A stretch of 39,469 nucleotides of DNA from a virus, in the IMG/VR virus record IMGVR_UViG_3300048815_000006, positions 1 through 39,469 of that record; one strand, given 5' to 3'. The position numbers and the translations under genes were made by a program. The notes below the pieces were generated by a model. The model searched no databases, was not told the origin of the DNA, and saw only the letters and a program-made list of their open reading frames with translations. Below are positions 11,301-17,847 of this stretch, piece by piece (the stretch's first letter is position 1; the number at the start of each line of letters is the position of its first letter).

Positions 11301-14300
11301 CTGAGTTGTACAAGATGGTCGGCGAGGTGATGGATATCGTCACCCCGAGCCAACTTGAGCAGTACGTGACGCGGCCAAAGTTGAAGGGCGGCGAGCGCGA
11401 CTTTCACCTCGCCCCGCGCACCGAAATCCTGGATCGCTACCAAGCCGACCTCGCGGCCCGGATGCAGGCCATCAAGGACCGACGCGGGCCGCCGCAGAAG
11501 GGTGACGACATCCTATTGTCGGTCATCAACGACGGGCGGCACGCAGCCATCGACCCACGTTTCGTTGAAGAAACTGACAACGATCCGCGGTCCAAGCTAA
11601 ATGTGATGGTGCAGAACGTCGCGCGCATCTACCACGAAACCGCCGACAAACAGTTCTACGATCCGGCCAGCAACTATGAGCGGGAGAGTTTCCAAGGTCC
11701 GGCGACGCAGATGGTTTTCGCCAATCTGGGCGTGAACGGTCGCGGCCCGATGGGCTTCTCGTCATACCAGTGGATCAAGGAAGCGTTACGCCGAGAGGGC
11801 GTGGCGCCCGAACACATTGCGTTCATCGGCGACTATCCCGGCACGCTTCAGCGCCAAGCCTTGTTCAACGACATGAACGAGGGGAAGGTCCGCATCCTGG
11901 TCGGCTCGACGCAGAAGATGGGCACCGGGGTCAACGCACAGCGGCGCCTCGTCGCGCTGCATAATCAGGACCCGCTCTGGTTCCCAGCCGACGATGAGCA
12001 GCGCGTCGGGCGCATCTTGCGCCAGGGCAACCACAATCCCGAGATCGAGGTCCACGACTACTCGACCAAGGGCACTTACGATTCCGCCATGTGGAAGATG
12101 ATGGGCAACAAGGCCCGGTTCATCGAGCAGTTCTTCCGGGGCGACCCGAGCCTGCGGAACATGGAGGATGTCGGCGAGGCCAGCATGTACGAGCAGGCGT
12201 CGGCGATGGCGACGACCGATGAGCGGATTATCACGCTCACGCAACTCAAACAGGATTTGGACAAGGCCCGGCGACGGGAGTCGGCACACAACAGCGGCCA
12301 GTATGCGCTGCGCTCGCAACTGAAAAACAAAGAGTGGTGGGCCGACTTCGAGGCCAGGTCCGCGGCGTCCATCCAGGAAGATATTGAGAAGCGCGAGGAC
12401 ACCCGAGGCGATAACTTCGCGATGCACGTCGGCGGCGAGAAATTCGACAAACGTAAAGAAGCGGAGGCCGCGCTTAGCGAATTGACCGCAGACCGCGCCG
12501 AGGGCCTAGGCAAAGGCGGTGAGACGCCAGTCGGTCGCATCGGCGGCTTCCCGATCATCATGTCACGGAACACCAAGGGCGCGCTGTCCTTCAACCTCCG
12601 CCTGTCCGGGGGCAACGCCCGTGAGTTAAATTTCAACTGGTACGGCAACAAGTCGGTGCATGACGCCTTTGTGGAGGCCCAGCGCAGGGAGAACGGAGAG
12701 GAGGCTGCTACGAAGGCGGCGGCTTCCCCAATGGGTGCCAAGGGCCTGATCCAATCCGCGGAGCACACACTGCGCCAGTTCGAGGACCGGCTCGCCGCCT
12801 CCGAAGCATCGCGCGCCAGGGCGCTTCGCGAGGCCGACAACATCCGGCCTCTGCTTGGTCAACCTTTCACCGGCGGCGACGAAATCCTGCGTCTATCCAA
12901 TGCCGTACGGGACCTGGAAGGCCAGTTACGGCGCGAGGCGGAGGCCAAGGCCAATCCCGATGCGCCCTCCCCTGAACCGACGCCGGGTATTCCAGCCGAA
13001 CCCACCTCCGCGCTGCCCCGCTGGGAAGGCCCGACACCGGAGGCTGTCTCCGGTTTCATGGCTGGTGGTGGAGATCTGTTCCAACGTCTCCGCCAGTCCA
13101 TCCAAGGCAAAATCCGCATATCCCCCGGCGAAACACGCTCCATCATCACCCTGGCCCGCAGCGCCGACGCCAGCACCTTCATGCACGAGACCGCGCACGA
13201 CTGGCTGAAGCAACTCCTGATGGACGCGGCGCACAATCTCGCCCCCCAGGCCCTCCGAGACGATGCCGCCACGGTGCGTCGCTGGCTGAAGCGTCCCGAC
13301 GCATGGACAGGATTTAAGCGCGATGGTACACCCGATGTAGCGCCCCAAGAGCGTTTCGCCCGTGCGTTCGAGCAATATCTACGCGAGGGTCATGCTCCAA
13401 GCCGGGCGCTGGATGGTGTCTTTGCGAAGTTCAAGTCGTGGCTGACCACGATCTACCGGACGTTGCGCGGACTTGGCGCTCCAATCTCGGACGACATCCG
13501 CGGTGTGTTCGACCGGATGCTGGCGATCGAGCCGGAGCGGATCACCCACGGCGAGGTGCCGGAACGCGGGCCGAGCATCGCGGACATCCACGAGGCCGAC
13601 GCAGCGGAGACGCCGCCGCGCGAGGCCGAGGTAGTCGCGGATCGGATCGCCGCCGAACGTGCCAGGAACCAGCCCCCGCCAGAGGTCGCGCATGAAATCG
13701 CCGCAGTCCAGCCAATCGAGCCAGCCGGCGCCACTCAACCCGGAGCAGAAGCTGCAACTGGCCCAACAGGACGCGGAGAAGTGGCGCCAGGCGGCGGCCA
13801 GCCCGAATCTGTCACCGATGGCAGCGGCGTGGGCGCTGGGACAGGCGCGGTCGGCGCAGGCGGAGGTGAAACTGCGGCAGAAGGGACTGGCGTATCAGGC
13901 GGAACAGGACAATCCAGTGACGCAGGGGGACGACGCGGCACTGAACGTGCTGCTGGGTCTCCCGCTGAACAACTCGCCCCAAGGCCAGCCGAATCCCTCG
14001 ACGACACCGGCGATACAACCGCCGTCGACCTCGCCGGGAATATCCGCGTCGAAAACCTCACCGACGTAGAGAGCATCGCCCAGGCGATTCACGATTCGGC
14101 GGATCGCAACGACGAGTTCCGTCAGGTCCGGGGCGGAATGACCAAGGGCCAGATGCTCGATCTGGCCGAGGCAATGGGGTTAGACCCCAACAAGATCGAC
14201 GAGGCCGGGCTTGCCAGACTGCTCGGCGGCACATCCGAACTTGGGCCGCGCATTTTGGCTGCACGTCGGCTCGTGGTGCAATCGGCCGAGATCGTGTCCA

Positions 14301-16537
14301 ACATCATGAAGCGGGCCGCGCAATCCTGGACCGATGCTGACGGCGCCGAACTCGGGTTGGCGATTGCCCGGCATGACATGATCCAATCGGCGCTTGCTGG
14401 CGTCACTGCCGAATGGGGTCGGGCCGGTAACGCGTTCCACAATCTGCTGGAGGGATGGGGGAAGGCGCAGGACCTGAACCAGTTGCTGCGCGACAATACG
14501 GGGCGCGATCTCTATCAGCTCCAGGTGATCGCCAAGATGGGGTCGCGACTGGACACCCCCGGCAAGGTCTCGAAATACCTCCGGGACGCGAAGAGTCGGT
14601 CCTTTGGCGGCATGATCCTCGAGTACTGGATCAACGGGCTGATCTCAGGCATCGCGACGCATGCCACCTACGTGGTCGGCAACACCATCCTGGCGGCGGA
14701 GAAGGCCGGTCCCGAGACTGCGGTCGCGGCGGCGATCGGCGCCTTCCGGGCCCGGATGGGACGGGTCGGAACCCGGGTCAGGCTCGGGGAGGTGGGCGCG
14801 CAGTTCGGCGCGGCCTTCCGTGAGGCCCCTGCGGCGGTTCAGGCCGGCATCGAGGCGTTGCGCAGCGGCGCCACCACCCAGCTTCCAGGCGAGGCCGCAA
14901 GGCCACTGGTGCCGTTCCAGGGCGATACCTCCCTCACTACAAGCCGGGGCATGACGAACCAGCATGTCACGTGGCGGGAGGTGGGTGCAGACGCCTACGG
15001 GTTGGTGCAGGGGATGCGTGACGGCATCGTGGCGGCCGGCGAATTGGTGCGGGCCGGTGGAGTAGAGGGCGCTCCGACGTGGGGCTGGCAGTCGTCACCG
15101 CTCGGGCAGATACCGGGCTTGGCCTACAAGGGTGTGGAAGTCGCACCCATCGGGCACATCCTGCGCTTGCCGAGTCGGAACGTGGCCGCGATCCATTCGA
15201 CGTTCCGCGCCATGAACTATTCGATGGAGATCAACGCGCTCGCCTTCCGTCAGGCGGCCGATGAAGGATTGGCCGGGGAAGCCTTTGCGGCCAGGGTTTC
15301 CGAACTCCGCCAGAACCCACCCGAGGAAATGATGGACGCGGCGCGGGGTAAAGCAACCGACCTGACCCTGATGGGTCAGGGCGGCAAGCTGACCGAGGCC
15401 CTGAGCCGACTGTTCAACACCACGATCAACCTGCCGGTCCTCGGCGAAACCGCGGTCCTGAAATTCGTCGACCCTTTCGTCCACATCGCCGGCAACATCA
15501 TGAACCAGTCGCTGCTACAGCGGACCCCGGTCGGGCTGCTGTCGCGCGAGATCAGGGCGGACCTGGCCGGCAAGAACGGCAACGTCGCCCAGGATACCGC
15601 GGCGGCGAAGATGCTGGTCGGAACCGCGATTGCGGTCACGTTCGGCGGTCTCGCTGCTCAGGGCTTGGCATCCGGCTCCGGTCCCGCCGATCCAAACAAA
15701 GCCGCGATGTGGCGTCTTGCAGGAAACCAACCGCATAGCGTTCGCATCGGGGATATGTGGTACGCGGTGAACCGGCTCGGCCCGATGGGGCTGCTGCTCA
15801 GTGTCGCGGCCGACATGTACGATGTCGCGCACATGATGGGCACCGAAGACGCCGGGACGATTGGGTCCGCGTTGATGCACGCCTTCACGCAGAACATCCT
15901 GGATGAATCCTTCATGCGCGGGCCGTCAGACTTGATCCGCGCCACCACGGAGTCGGATCGGTACGGGGCGGCCTACATCCGCAACCTGCTGCCGTCGTTC
16001 CTACCGTTCTCCGTCCTGCAAGCCCAGATGGCGCGGGCCACGGACCCTTATTCCAGGCAGGCCCGCACCATCATGGACGCGATCCGGGCGCGGGTGCCAG
16101 GGTTGTCCGAGAGCCTGTTTCCACGCCGGGATATCTGGGGGGAGCCGATGCCGAGTGGCGATGCCCTGATAGCCCCTGGCGTGACGGCCATCTATGCGCG
16201 GCAGATGAGCACTGACCCGGTGAACCTCGCCATGCTGGCGCTCGGCGTGTCGCCGGCCCCGGTCGAGCGGACGATCCGCAACGTGAAGCTGACCGATCAG
16301 GAATATGACGACTACGCAAGGCTCGCCGGCCGGGCTGCGAAGATCAGGCTGGATGCCATTGTGAAATCCCCGCTTTGGGCAACGATGCCGAACGCGAGTC
16401 GCTATGAGGTGATCGAGGAGACGATCAAACAGAACCGTGAGGCGGCTCGTGGCATGATGATGATGAAGTACCCGCAGATTCCGCGCGATGCGGCCAAGGC
16501 GCAGATTGCCCGCAAGACGGGCGAAACGGTGCACTGA
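2372..16537 (+). CDS. Giant polyvalent protein: methyltransferase, SF2 helicase, metallopeptidase, ejection-like ends
   Basis: A single uninterrupted 4721-codon frame. Residues 60-140 are a Gly/Ala-rich hydrophobic segment likely to meet membrane. About 320-460 is charged and helical. About 1210-1290 and 1518-1612 are modules (HTK..., GANNK...IEAGAR) that recur in DarB-like giants. Residues 1817-2090 are an adenine-N6 methyltransferase (SAM loop FEPGLGVGH near 1937, NPPF at 2003-2006). About 2670-3260 is an SF2 helicase (Walker A GAGKT 2702-2706, DEAH 2860-2863, QRVGR from 3210). About 3590-3720 is a metallopeptidase with HETAH at 3605-3609. The C-terminus (3900-4721) has hydrophobic stretches near 4080-4110, 4413-4434 and 4468-4490. 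P1 DarB, a packaged methyltransferase-helicase that protects incoming DNA, is the closest functional model. Virion packaging and ejection are inferred. Three linkers (about 932-1031, 1712-1823, 3774-3900) are low-complexity and overprinted by small genes. Confidence 0.9.
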   Translation: MADPATLDAPPTGRLPASGDPFAGIDPFMAAAPAAATAPDPDDPFADAPPLAKGETGAPGAFISHAARGVLPMVGGMAAAGAGAEIGAGIGALTGPFAPVAAPVGGFIGGLAGFFAGSAATETAQDWALKQLPMAAQEAAGQSERAQREQEIEHPYASFMGGIAPYAITMSPGGWTKGAASLPENATTFQKIMANPLTAKAFSGAMMGGMELGNEWTEGQPTDWAKVGISTGFGLIFSHPYQHGEYLTNLGAQPVVRLFSRGMEVPPAGVLNPEEPTVAQAGDVGVIGPGITEHTFRGGEQQSDATRASAQNAAADEQAALGPLPTPDLDAIARRLDPDTFAQNDELLAQRDALRSWIQTESNPTDDMIAQATAARQAIDDQLAETKNRAEQRRLRVQQRAAQADLDDLTNRREAWENGTHVDTPDISMARQHLLDTEHALWDLAPDISAARRRAADHVGEEPEPAAQEVAAGHEQPAAEVPEKGRVISEPAAPAEKSPDAQRAFIAQDRATQLMAAGLSKATAEASAAVEAHYYATLAARFNGALGTAEDLYRARAARVIGPGQTAPAEGAPPAPITRTEPLRSAAIRSIADIQAQDGVGAKRAKAIQEQEILARGRVIEPGTPRGEPVVPAVPQVPSNPSTSINPAPVERAPELAEAAQVAPPVPEPRPRLRSAADIMREDRVPESRVKAVQDAELAALADWQARHPSGEPRPKRNRAADRLAETAGIPTAGVPEPAVLTEIVDRLPEERVVEEVNAAAEAGEIEYREAEAEAPEATETPDAFYDADQSRSLEELESEHRPAAQSVASTPEPASLAALIPEPERRESAAKGEALAKEGEAFLARAAAVEREKNYRVGGLTREIQHDANLLRDLAAEHAAGDDRLLEKTLDRLSPLRVGKTAYQEIGMPEVRDWENKAYEWAYGLEERIERARPANEAAAPEQREGGGGEPIVATSDEGQVPEGGGPVGTVGGTGERVADEGGERGDVEHAVAAAGVGPDYRPEPAAEQPPEPAGAEQGTGVPQQPAGVRRTDARGNPIFAKGERVVIPDGEHLAGRHGTVEEANGLVFQSLYGGQKTEPTYTYQVRTDAGELVHSNAPVAETGERPEVVPDPIYQGHARNPAELLRHIGLDERAATGYVTRGARARTPKMKAEWAREAANSRDKAAAQRAVLDAWATEHPEEAAKVLPARAAVPETPSAASTTPVGGMSIVETRHTKHGYPLWSVTLSGERLPLDRFNELRGAAREGGGDWSSWRGRGAVPGFQFRTREAAEAFRERFGGEGPAAEAPAPATSARPEWTEAGQNDRGETIYTNAEGAHSVIENGVRVIEGVALRPVRDERTGRISYVPQIKAPGSKELRYEVVPEAPTVAEVTEQAGGSESLPPQPAPAPETPKVRTISDALAPAEGKGPAPVTSAPEEAPRASKDVQIEHAEQMPFEDAHDLATARRMLNAYRGDKGVEAAVARIEAGEPWQDVFRTANTPFTAFETRSIAEVARADGRIRPREEAPTPAPPAEGSAYGANNKLVTQADREAIRARLRAKSGQLRTGIDPEMMLDGARLAVFHIEAGARAFADYAREIVADIGVEFRPYLRSWYEAARHWPGVDARGMTAAGEIEEAPHVAERTPETPEDVADIDQLLDTHRNDPIINEIARLTGAGWTPEEIENGPAGDRFSLDEIESIVRAQERRGEIPELDEAEGQGDLSFEEDEGGVQGAVPVRDEGAGPEDVHGAPSLGETGRAPSGEIGGGARTAEPAAGEEAQGQVRGAQPGGRAGGRGTGAGATDRVPNTGEGSAAGATRRFADRPDAGVEGSNFSIEPGDLAEGRGRTTKARDNIAAIELAKRLIDEGRPATKAEQAILVKYTGWGGIKNAFPDARGEFRPEMEDIGRRLRAALTDEEYRTAQQSVQYAHYTAEHVVRSMWDAVRQMGFDGGLVFEPGLGVGHFLGLMPADLAEKSEYQGIERDHLSAQIAKLLYPESGIREADYIRTPVPEGSFDLVIGNPPFGDIIINGDPKYAARGFMLHDYFFAKSLDSVRPGGLLAFITSAGTMNKLDASARLYLADRADLVGGIRLPNTTFRRNAGTEVTTDILFFRKRAPGEEGIEPAWTETVQRTLPSTKGGEQETNVSRYFSDHPENVLGTEAWGEMQAAGRYEVQQVPGTDLEADLRAAVDRLPRDVMTAAPTPEERARLDFASGQRKDGSFYVGADGKLMQYRDGAGREVPAYGKGGGGLTGAARERVEHLIPMRDALRDVFAADLARDDAAGAEARARLNEHYDRFVQKFGPINKAEFTYRRPSIIQQETARLEAREEARMSDQRFDDGEFDPSSMLANKAKVSEIARARQQAREAAKAAGREFDEGTFDPSAMPDEVSEKRPNIKPFMSDPESYRLRSIENYNDATGEASKKAIFRENILKHEEEPELKSANDGVLWSMNKLGRFDVDAIAKKMRREPADIVAELGDAVYKVPGTEDTYQTKDEYLSGDIVSKLETARAEAETDPDVRRNIPALEAALPPPLPPSEISMVLGMPWIPTDTLREFVRDHMEMGEPHISHSAITGTWFVNGGRAAQEAGVQRWSTPDRNAFELLSDAMNRTPPRIYAEERGPRGEKIRVFDPVATQAAQDVTDSMKAAFTDWVAADPDRANRLADLYNDKLNRTVLRQFDGSYMTTPGVAATWSWRPHQTRVVSRIVQTGNTYMAHAVGAGKTSAMIGAGMEMRRLGLVRKPLYVVPNHMLGQFTKEFYEQYPTARIAVADEDRFHTDRRKQFVANVAQDDLDAIIMTHSSFGKIGISDEFQRHLIDEQIEMLDKALEELDEQADRIARGRIENQKEKLEQRLSGRSDGQDQTLTFEQLGADFLFVDEAHQFRKLSFGTKQGNLKGIAPEGSNMAWDLYTKVRYLDSQKPGRSAVFASGTPVTNTMGELYSLSRFMQPEALAERGLTHFDSWAQTFGDTKTGLEETAAGTYQPVTRFGQFVNLPELYKMVGEVMDIVTPSQLEQYVTRPKLKGGERDFHLAPRTEILDRYQADLAARMQAIKDRRGPPQKGDDILLSVINDGRHAAIDPRFVEETDNDPRSKLNVMVQNVARIYHETADKQFYDPASNYERESFQGPATQMVFANLGVNGRGPMGFSSYQWIKEALRREGVAPEHIAFIGDYPGTLQRQALFNDMNEGKVRILVGSTQKMGTGVNAQRRLVALHNQDPLWFPADDEQRVGRILRQGNHNPEIEVHDYSTKGTYDSAMWKMMGNKARFIEQFFRGDPSLRNMEDVGEASMYEQASAMATTDERIITLTQLKQDLDKARRRESAHNSGQYALRSQLKNKEWWADFEARSAASIQEDIEKREDTRGDNFAMHVGGEKFDKRKEAEAALSELTADRAEGLGKGGETPVGRIGGFPIIMSRNTKGALSFNLRLSGGNARELNFNWYGNKSVHDAFVEAQRRENGEEAATKAAASPMGAKGLIQSAEHTLRQFEDRLAASEASRARALREADNIRPLLGQPFTGGDEILRLSNAVRDLEGQLRREAEAKANPDAPSPEPTPGIPAEPTSALPRWEGPTPEAVSGFMAGGGDLFQRLRQSIQGKIRISPGETRSIITLARSADASTFMHETAHDWLKQLLMDAAHNLAPQALRDDAATVRRWLKRPDAWTGFKRDGTPDVAPQERFARAFEQYLREGHAPSRALDGVFAKFKSWLTTIYRTLRGLGAPISDDIRGVFDRMLAIEPERITHGEVPERGPSIADIHEADAAETPPREAEVVADRIAAERARNQPPPEVAHEIAAVQPIEPAGATQPGAEAATGPTGRGEVAPGGGQPESVTDGSGVGAGTGAVGAGGGETAAEGTGVSGGTGQSSDAGGRRGTERAAGSPAEQLAPRPAESLDDTGDTTAVDLAGNIRVENLTDVESIAQAIHDSADRNDEFRQVRGGMTKGQMLDLAEAMGLDPNKIDEAGLARLLGGTSELGPRILAARRLVVQSAEIVSNIMKRAAQSWTDADGAELGLAIARHDMIQSALAGVTAEWGRAGNAFHNLLEGWGKAQDLNQLLRDNTGRDLYQLQVIAKMGSRLDTPGKVSKYLRDAKSRSFGGMILEYWINGLISGIATHATYVVGNTILAAEKAGPETAVAAAIGAFRARMGRVGTRVRLGEVGAQFGAAFREAPAAVQAGIEALRSGATTQLPGEAARPLVPFQGDTSLTTSRGMTNQHVTWREVGADAYGLVQGMRDGIVAAGELVRAGGVEGAPTWGWQSSPLGQIPGLAYKGVEVAPIGHILRLPSRNVAAIHSTFRAMNYSMEINALAFRQAADEGLAGEAFAARVSELRQNPPEEMMDAARGKATDLTLMGQGGKLTEALSRLFNTTINLPVLGETAVLKFVDPFVHIAGNIMNQSLLQRTPVGLLSREIRADLAGKNGNVAQDTAAAKMLVGTAIAVTFGGLAAQGLASGSGPADPNKAAMWRLAGNQPHSVRIGDMWYAVNRLGPMGLLLSVAADMYDVAHMMGTEDAGTIGSALMHAFTQNILDESFMRGPSDLIRATTESDRYGAAYIRNLLPSFLPFSVLQAQMARATDPYSRQARTIMDAIRARVPGLSESLFPRRDIWGEPMPSGDALIAPGVTAIYARQMSTDPVNLAMLALGVSPAPVERTIRNVKLTDQEYDDYARLAGRAAKIRLDAIVKSPLWATMPNASRYEVIEETIKQNREAARGMMMMKYPQIPRDAAKAQIARKTGETVH
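5166..5462 (+). CDS. Overprinted small gene A inside the giant gene (+1 frame), 98 aa
   Basis: Start GTG at 5166 is preceded by GAGAGG with a 7-base spacer; an ATG at 5142 in the same frame lacks such a site. A hand count gives G or C at about 90 of 98 third positions in this frame. The overlapping giant frame here reads as Gly/Ala/Glu/Pro-rich filler. The product begins with a helical segment (about residues 2-50, LDRRTKLLHLSNARAAAGN...) and ends in a Gln/Ser/Pro-rich tail. The TAA stop at 5460-5462 lies where the giant frame again becomes ordinary domain sequence. No family is recognised. The reading frame is well supported by codon bias and ribosome site; expression is untested. Confidence 0.7.
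   Translation: MLDRRTKLLHLSNARAAAGNQSLPQATRDKYQRAADQLGLSVGLENALQTKAENEAMSSTPSQPQGLGQTTGQSLLPSSPPSQPEQSKELASPSNLLA
7506..7841 (+). CDS. Overprinted small gene B inside the giant gene (+1 frame), 111 aa
   Basis: GTG at 7506 follows AGGAGG (7494-7499) with a 6-base spacer, an excellent ribosome site; an in-frame ATG at 7500 touches the site and is less likely. About 84% of third positions are G/C by hand count, against about 36% in the giant frame over the same bases. The product is a normal-looking helical protein: EFKGPYLFAMREQDP, then LRRSGKLDAHLQEKSVEAHE, then REAEELVRAQLIEF and an acidic Pro-rich tail. The segment with SGKL...L followed by an EAEE-type helix loosely recalls small TnpV-like proteins, but this is only an impression. 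TAG at 7839-7841 lies exactly where the methyltransferase domain begins in the giant frame. Confidence 0.8.
   Translation: MEFKGPYLFAMREQDPKMFMELRRSGKLDAHLQEKSVEAHELLNQLLAKKPKDRFGEHSQADVREAEELVRAQLIEFPTPERDQRPEPPDDLPTVRMRASKDRTSASSQAT
13692..14069 (+). CDS. Overprinted small gene C inside the giant gene (+1 frame), 125 aa
   Basis: ATG at 13692 has AGAGG 6 bases upstream. A GTG at 13659 is in frame but has no clear ribosome site. About 79% of third positions are G/C by hand count. The encoded protein has a Ser/Gln-rich start, a helical centre (NPEQKLQLAQQDAEKWRQ, then MAAAWALGQARSAQAEVKLR) and a Pro/Ser/Thr-rich tail. The giant frame over the same bases is a Gly/Ala/Thr repeat-like linker. 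The TAG stop at 14067-14069 immediately precedes the start of the C-terminal ejection-like part of the giant protein. Its layout (short helical region plus disordered Pro/Ser/Gln tail) resembles overprinted gene A. Function unknown. Confidence 0.72.
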   Translation: MKSPQSSQSSQPAPLNPEQKLQLAQQDAEKWRQAAASPNLSPMAAAWALGQARSAQAEVKLRQKGLAYQAEQDNPVTQGDDAALNVLLGLPLNNSPQGQPNPSTTPAIQPPSTSPGISASKTSPT

Positions 16538-17844
16538 TGTCCTATTCGGACCAGAACGGCCAGACGCCGGCGAACGCGACCGGCGCCTACGTCCTGAGCG
16601 CGCAGGAATTGCAGGGCGCCCAGTGGATTGTGGTCGTCTCCGACAACTCGCAGTTGACCGTTACGACGCTGGACTTTCTCGGGGAATTCCTGGGTAGCGG
16701 CACGGTGATTGCGCTGGCCGGGGATGTGATCGGGACGACCGGCACGAATACGGTTCAAGCCATTGGCGGCCACACGGTTGATCTCGGTGGATCGCTGACG
16801 ACAGGCGGCCCCGTTGCTTTCGAGGGCGCGTTCTCGTGGGTCGGTAATGTCACCGGCCCAACGAACGTCACCTTCCCGGAAGGAACCAACGACCTCGGCA
16901 CGATGTCGAGCTTCACGGTGATTACCAATTCCGGCACCCAGGTCGTCACGCAAGGGGAGACATTCGACGCGACGGCCGGCACCGGATCGATGTCGGACTG
17001 GGTTGCCGGGACTGGGTTCCTCAATTCCGGGACCATCACGAACGGCCAGACGGCGAACGTCGCGGCCCTGAGTGGCGATGTTACCAGCATCAATACCGAT
17101 GGCACGATCGCGACGACTGTTACGGCGGTTGGGGGCCATTTGCTGACCCTCGCTGGGACGGCGGTTCTTCCGGCCGGGACCATGCTGGCGAACGGACTGG
17201 CGTCCGGGGACATCTTCGTCGGCAACGGCTCTGGGGTGGCGACCGCAGTCGCGATGTCAGGCGATGCGACGATCTCGAATACTGGGGCGATCGCGGTTGG
17301 CAAAACCAACGGCGTCTCCTTCGGCACCCTAGCCACCCTCAACGCCGCGCCAGCCGGGACGCTCACGGGGACCACACTGGCGTCGAATGTGGTGTCGTCG
17401 TCGCTGACGAGTGTGGGCACGATTGGCACCGGGACGTGGCAGGGAACTGCCATCGGATACCCCTATCTGCCGGCTTCGGCTGATATCGCGACGATCCCGT
17501 TCCCGCTGATCGGCTCTCCGCTTGGCGGCCAGTCCTTTATGGTTCCCGTGACGCAAGCCGGCACGTTGCTGGCAAATGGCGGCTCTGGGTTCACTTGCTT
17601 CAAAAACCCAGCCGGCGGCGTCAACCCAACAGCCACCTGGACGCTGCTTGTGCAGGAAATCACTAACGCCGGCAGTGTCACGACGCTTGGGACGATATCG
17701 ATCAGTTCCGCCGGATCGGTGACCGCGCCGACGTTCTCCAACACCGCCATCGCGGCGGACAGCGGTATAGCTATTACTAACCAGGCGACTGCCGACGCGT
17801 CCGCTGCCTACTGGTCAATCGGCTTCCAGTTCCAGAAGACCTGA
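16537..17844 (+). CDS. Tail-fibre-like structural protein
   Basis: 435 residues, starting at an ATG that overlaps the stop of the giant gene (TGATG). Composition is dominated by Gly, Thr, Ser, Val and Ala in short beta-strand-like repeats, with few charged residues. Phrases such as LTSVGTIGTGTWQGTAI and GNGSGVATAVAMSGDATI are typical of phage tail-fibre and spike proteins, in which many such repeats trimerise into a beta-structured shaft. The last 80 residues or so look like a globular tip. It heads a run of three or four surface proteins, so it most likely belongs to the host-recognition device at the tail end. Fold and position in the virion are inferred. Confidence 0.75.
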   Translation: MSYSDQNGQTPANATGAYVLSAQELQGAQWIVVVSDNSQLTVTTLDFLGEFLGSGTVIALAGDVIGTTGTNTVQAIGGHTVDLGGSLTTGGPVAFEGAFSWVGNVTGPTNVTFPEGTNDLGTMSSFTVITNSGTQVVTQGETFDATAGTGSMSDWVAGTGFLNSGTITNGQTANVAALSGDVTSINTDGTIATTVTAVGGHLLTLAGTAVLPAGTMLANGLASGDIFVGNGSGVATAVAMSGDATISNTGAIAVGKTNGVSFGTLATLNAAPAGTLTGTTLASNVVSSSLTSVGTIGTGTWQGTAIGYPYLPASADIATIPFPLIGSPLGGQSFMVPVTQAGTLLANGGSGFTCFKNPAGGVNPTATWTLLVQEITNAGSVTTLGTISISSAGSVTAPTFSNTAIAADSGIAITNQATADASAAYWSIGFQFQKT

Positions 17845-17847
17845 CGC

